7,431 nucleotides of DNA from Acidimicrobiaceae bacterium UBA7830 (GTDB taxonomy: Bacteria; Actinomycetota; Acidimicrobiia; Acidimicrobiales; Ilumatobacteraceae), in contig DLTS01000073.1 of the NCBI GenBank assembly GCA_002501485.1, positions 19,593 to 27,023 of the forward strand, given 5' to 3'. The translations under genes were made by a program, and so were the position numbers. The notes under the pieces were generated by a model. It was not told the origin of the DNA. It did not search any database and worked only from the letters and a program-made list of their open reading frames with translations. Numbering within the stretch: the stretch's first letter is position 1; each line of letters starts with the position of its first letter. Positions 5,004-7,431 of the stretch are shown here, piece by piece.

Positions 5004-6629
5004 TTACCCGATGCGATCCCGTTTCACCTGAATGCCGGCGCCCTCGCGATCCCAAGTGTCAGCGGTAACGCCATCACTTTTCAGGAGGTGTTTCTGGACC
5101 TTCTGGGTAGGTGTCTTGGGCAGTTCCGCGACTATGCGGATGTAGCGCGGGAGCATAAAGTGTGCCAGTCGTGGTTCGAGGAACTCGAAGAGCTCCTTAC
5201 TGTCGATACGGCCGCCGTCGACCGGTGCTACGACGATCATCACATCGTCTTCGCCGAGCTGGCTCGGCACCGGTATAGCTGCTGCCTCAGCAATATGGGG
5301 GTGGGCGACAACCTCGTTCTCGACCTCAAAGGATGAAATGTTCTCACCTCGGCGCCGAATGGCGTCCTTGATGCGGTCGACGAAGAAGAAGTTTCCGTCT
5401 TCGTCGTACCGGAAACCGTCGCCAGTATGGAACCAGCCGTTGCGCCACGCATCGGCGGTCGCCTCAGGGTTCTTGTAGTACCCATGGTTCATCGCCCATG
5501 GGCGGTCGCTACGAAGAATCAACTCGCCGGTTTGGCCTGGCGCAACCTCACAGTCATTTTCGTCGACCACCCGAGCCTCGATACCTGGCCGCACTTTCCC
5601 ACACAGTCCGGGAGCGGCCGGGTGGAGATCCGACATGAGTGGCGAGGACACCTCGGTCATATTGAAGGTGGTCATGGCATCCAGGTTGTAGCGCTCAGCA
5701 ACGCGCATTGCCTCATCAGTCCACGGCACGATGACGGTTGTGCGCAAGGAGTGCTCCTGCTCTCCCTCGAACTCGGGAAGGTTGAGCAGGAATGGCACCA
5801 TCGCCGCAAGCAAACACACTGCCGTAATGTTGTGGTCGTTGACGGTTGACCAGAATCTGTCGGTCCGGAAGTGGGTATCCAGCACGCAGGATCCGCCGTT
5901 GGCAAGGGTGATATTGAAGAAGACCGTGCCTCCGACGTGGAAGAGAGGCAGATTGATCAGGACGCGGTCGTTGCTATCGAAGCGAGGGTTTGCTTCAGGT
6001 CCCATCGAATAGCCCTGAAGATAGGAGGAAAGGACAGCTTTGGAGGGCCCGGTCGTCCCCGACGTGAAGATGATGTATTGGGTATCCCACGGCTCAACTG
6101 CGTTTGGCATCTCGGTCAATCCAGTTGTTGGTGTCAGTGTTGATGCCGGGTGAGCAGTGAGCCCTGCCGACGCACTGGCATCGAAGTGTTCTTTTCCGAC
6201 GATCACCATGTCAGTGAGCGATGCGGTGTCGACGTCGTTGAGTCGCGTCGCAAGGTCGGCGTGGCAGACGATGAGGCGAGCGTCCGAGATTCGAACCTGG
6301 TGCTCAAGGATACCGCCCTTGTAGGCGGTGTTGAGAGGAACATAGACCGCACCTAGGTAGTTGAGGCCGAACCAGGTGAGCACAGCATCGGGCCCGTTGG
6401 GCTGCCAAGAAAGCACGTGGTCGCCTTTGGCTACTCCAAGATCAGCGAGGGCTTTGGCAGTCCGGCGGGTGTGCTCGAGTGCCTGGTGCCAGGTCCATGT
6501 CGGCCCATCCTGGAAGATGAATGCGATGTCGTTGGGCTTTACCTCAGCCCAACGCTCGAGGAGATGGCCCAGGACACATTCCTCGTGAGCAAGAATACGG
6601 TGATCGAAAATCGCCGAATCATCCAACAT
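5004..6629 (-). CDS. CaiC-like ATP-dependent acyl-CoA ligase (AMP-forming)
   Basis: This 541-residue member of the ANL adenylating superfamily is close to full length for the family (about 510-550). It activates a carboxylic acid as an acyl-AMP and transfers it to CoA. Visible core motifs are the P-loop IIFTSGTTGPSK (186-197), the A5 block TTFNMTE (320-326), the A7 motif WFHTGD (399-404), the A8 hinge DRIKDAIRRRGENIS (418-432) and the A10 catalytic lysine, probably Lys510 in KTPTQKVQK, where the usual Gly before the Lys is Gln. The run from HTGD through ENISSFEVENEVVAHP closely follows E. coli crotonobetaine/carnitine-CoA ligase, so that branch is likely. The substrate cannot be read from sequence; carnitine, fatty, aromatic or terpenoid acids are all possible. 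The start at 6629 is chosen over a TTG at 6671 because AAAGAGGG lies five bases upstream and the extra 14 residues are very basic and unlike the family. It is divergent from the DUF3237 gene. Confidence 0.93.
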   Translation of the reverse strand: MLDDSAIFDHRILAHEECVLGHLLERWAEVKPNDIAFIFQDGPTWTWHQALEHTRRTAKALADLGVAKGDHVLSWQPNGPDAVLTWFGLNYLGAVYVPLNTAYKGGILEHQVRISDARLIVCHADLATRLNDVDTASLTDMVIVGKEHFDASASAGLTAHPASTLTPTTGLTEMPNAVEPWDTQYIIFTSGTTGPSKAVLSSYLQGYSMGPEANPRFDSNDRVLINLPLFHVGGTVFFNITLANGGSCVLDTHFRTDRFWSTVNDHNITAVCLLAAMVPFLLNLPEFEGEQEHSLRTTVIVPWTDEAMRVAERYNLDAMTTFNMTEVSSPLMSDLHPAAPGLCGKVRPGIEARVVDENDCEVAPGQTGELILRSDRPWAMNHGYYKNPEATADAWRNGWFHTGDGFRYDEDGNFFFVDRIKDAIRRRGENISSFEVENEVVAHPHIAEAAAIPVPSQLGEDDVMIVVAPVDGGRIDSKELFEFLEPRLAHFMLPRYIRIVAELPKTPTQKVQKHLLKSDGVTADTWDREGAGIQVKRDRIG

Positions 6630-6634
6630 CAGAA

Positions 6635-6642
6635 CCCTCTTT
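6635..6642 (-). promoter_or_regulatory. Ribosome binding site fixing the ligase start
   Basis: AAAGAGGG on the minus strand ends five bases before the ATG at 6629. It decides between this ATG and the in-frame TTG 42 bases upstream, which has no such site. Confidence 0.65.
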
Positions 6643-6911
6643 CTGCGATGTTGACGAGACCCTACCCGCAAGTACGTTGTGCTGAACGAGCCGGCAACTC
6701 TGGGAGCTCATGAGGTGCTCAACGCGTCTCACTTTAGAAAACAAGTTGACTACTCAGTGCAAGGGACAGCGGCAAGTTGCTCGTCGAGTCGTGGAGTTTC
6801 GGCAGAACACTTGTTACCGGTACATACGGCGATTTTCGCAAGACCAGAGCTGTCTCATCGTTGTTGACAGGGGTTTGCCGTCTCGACTTCGTCTCATGGA
6901 GTTCTGTCGCA

Positions 6912-6917
6912 TACGGT
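6912..6917 (+). promoter_or_regulatory. Probable -10 box of a leaderless promoter for DUF3237
   Basis: TACGGT fits TANNNT and lies six bases before the ATG at 6924, the same spacing as at the methanethiol oxidase gene. No Shine-Dalgarno sequence precedes this ATG, which agrees with a leaderless transcript. The -35 position (TTCGTC at 6888-6893) is poor. Confidence 0.42.
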
Positions 6918-6923
6918 CAGCGC

Positions 6924-7358
6924 ATGGTTCTTGACGCACTTCCTGCCGAATACATCGGCACCCTTACCGCGAGCACTCAAGAGGTCGAGCGGCCAGTAAT
7001 TTCGCGTGGCCCGTTTGGTACCAAAGTCGTGGCCACGGTTACCGGAGGGACTCTTGTTGGGCCCAAGATTAACGCCTCGCTTCTGCCGGGTGTTGCCGCC
7101 GGAGACTGGGTCACCATGCTTGGCGATGGTGCATTCTCTCTCGACGTTCGTCTTTCATTTCGCACTGATGACGACGCCGACATATATGTGACGTACACCG
7201 GTTTCGCAAAGCCCAACGGTGACGGCACGAGCAGCATTCGTACCGCTCCGCGTTTTGAGACGGGCGACGAACGCTACGCATGGCTCAACGGGTTATTCTG
7301 CGTTGCGATTGGCGCTACCAACGACGAGGGTGTCACCTACGAGATCTACTCGATCTAA
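6924..7358 (+). CDS. DUF3237 domain protein
   Basis: The 144 residues match DUF3237 (PF11578) from end to end: LPAEYIGTLTAS near the start, FGTKVVATVTGGTLVGPKI (31-49), LLPGVAAGDWVTMLGDG (53-69), the LDVRLSFRTDDDADIYV strand pair (73-89), the TAPRFETGDERYAWLN signature (107-122) and a final strand ending in YEIYSI. The family is a beta-barrel of unknown function, common near oxidoreductases and catabolic genes. The ATG at 6924 is chosen because family sequence begins there and a -10-like box lies six bases upstream. A TTG start at 6777 would add 49 residues without family resemblance. It is transcribed away from the acyl-CoA ligase. No catalytic residues can be named. Confidence 0.9.
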   Translation: MVLDALPAEYIGTLTASTQEVERPVISRGPFGTKVVATVTGGTLVGPKINASLLPGVAAGDWVTMLGDGAFSLDVRLSFRTDDDADIYVTYTGFAKPNGDGTSSIRTAPRFETGDERYAWLNGLFCVAIGATNDEGVTYEIYSI

Positions 7359-7419
7359 ACAACTGCCTGGGAAAACGCCGGCTGGAAGATCGGCGCGTCA
7401 CTGCGATCGGGGAGAGGTG

Positions 7420-7427
7420 AGGAAAGG
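7420..7427 (+). promoter_or_regulatory. Possible ribosome binding site of a gene beyond the window
   Basis: The window ends in a purine-rich stretch including AGGAAAGG, followed by TTTA. A start codon could begin at the last base or just outside, but this cannot be seen. Between the DUF3237 stop and this run there is only a short imperfect hairpin (CGCCG 7376-7380 with CGGCG 7391-7395) lacking a U tract. Confidence 0.25.
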
Positions 7428-7431
7428 TTTA

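Larger units (their letters stand above)
6630..6923. other. Divergent intergenic region between ligase and DUF3237 genes
   Basis: These 294 bases separate two divergent starts and should hold both promoters. On the minus strand TAGGGT (6659-6664) is a weak -10 candidate for the ligase. On the plus strand TTGACT (6746-6751) and TTGACA (6864-6869) look like -35 hexamers but have no -10 box at normal spacing. Palindromes CTCATGAG (6707-6714) and TACCGGTA (6815-6822) are present. The plus frame is open from 6777 but shows no family sequence before 6924. No gene was recognised. Confidence 0.45.

Noticed and set aside
5481..5502. Two CCCATGG palindromes forming an inverted repeat
   Set aside because: They lie inside the acyl-CoA ligase gene and are explained by the codons for a conserved RPWAMNHGYY segment.
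6707..6714. CTCATGAG palindrome as an operator for the ligase gene
   Set aside because: Eight-base palindromes occur about 30 times by chance in a window this size, and this one is neither repeated nor extended.
1..7431. Mobile elements, CRISPR arrays, tRNA or rRNA genes
   Set aside because: No transposase or integrase sequence, no regularly spaced repeats, no terminal inverted repeats and no tRNA-like cloverleaf were recognised on either strand.

Overview
This is a bacterial chromosomal segment with moderately high GC (mid-50s percent by eye) and densely packed genes. Several features fit an actinobacterium, possibly an Acidimicrobiia-type lineage. Two genes appear to start at leaderless promoters, with a TANNNT box six bases before the ATG. 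The gene families (MFE-2-like SDR, CaiC-like acyl-CoA ligase, NTF2-like protein, DUF3237) are common in actinobacterial lipid and terpenoid catabolism. This placement is inference; no rRNA or phylogenetic marker is present.

Layout, left to right. Positions 1-814 (+) hold the 3' part of a short-chain dehydrogenase. A gap of 294 bases (815-1108) follows and ends in a probable leaderless promoter. Then comes a tight three-gene operon on the + strand: a selenium-binding-protein/methanethiol oxidase homologue (1109-2485), a [2Fe-2S] ferredoxin (2485-2853) and a YccU-type CoA-binding protein (2853-3383). Each junction overlaps by one base. A weak hairpin terminator lies just after. On the - strand are a DUF1905 protein (3530-3889), a strong hairpin terminator (3958-4002), a stretch without an assignable gene (4003-4249), an NTF2-like protein (4250-4723) and a CaiC-like acyl-CoA ligase (5004-6629). 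The ligase is divergent from a DUF3237 protein on the + strand (6924-7358). The last 73 bases hold no gene but end in a purine-rich run that may be the ribosome binding site of a gene beyond the window.

How the genes may work together. The operon is the most distinctive part. Methanethiol oxidase converts methanethiol to formaldehyde, hydrogen sulfide and hydrogen peroxide. Here it is translationally coupled to a ferredoxin and a CoA-binding protein rather than to the copper-chaperone and MauG-type genes known beside the Hyphomicrobium enzyme, and it lacks a signal peptide. The ligase, SDR, NTF2-like and DUF3237 genes fit accessory functions of acyl-CoA or terpenoid/aromatic catabolism, but nothing here fixes their substrates. 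No mobile element, CRISPR array, tRNA or rRNA was seen.
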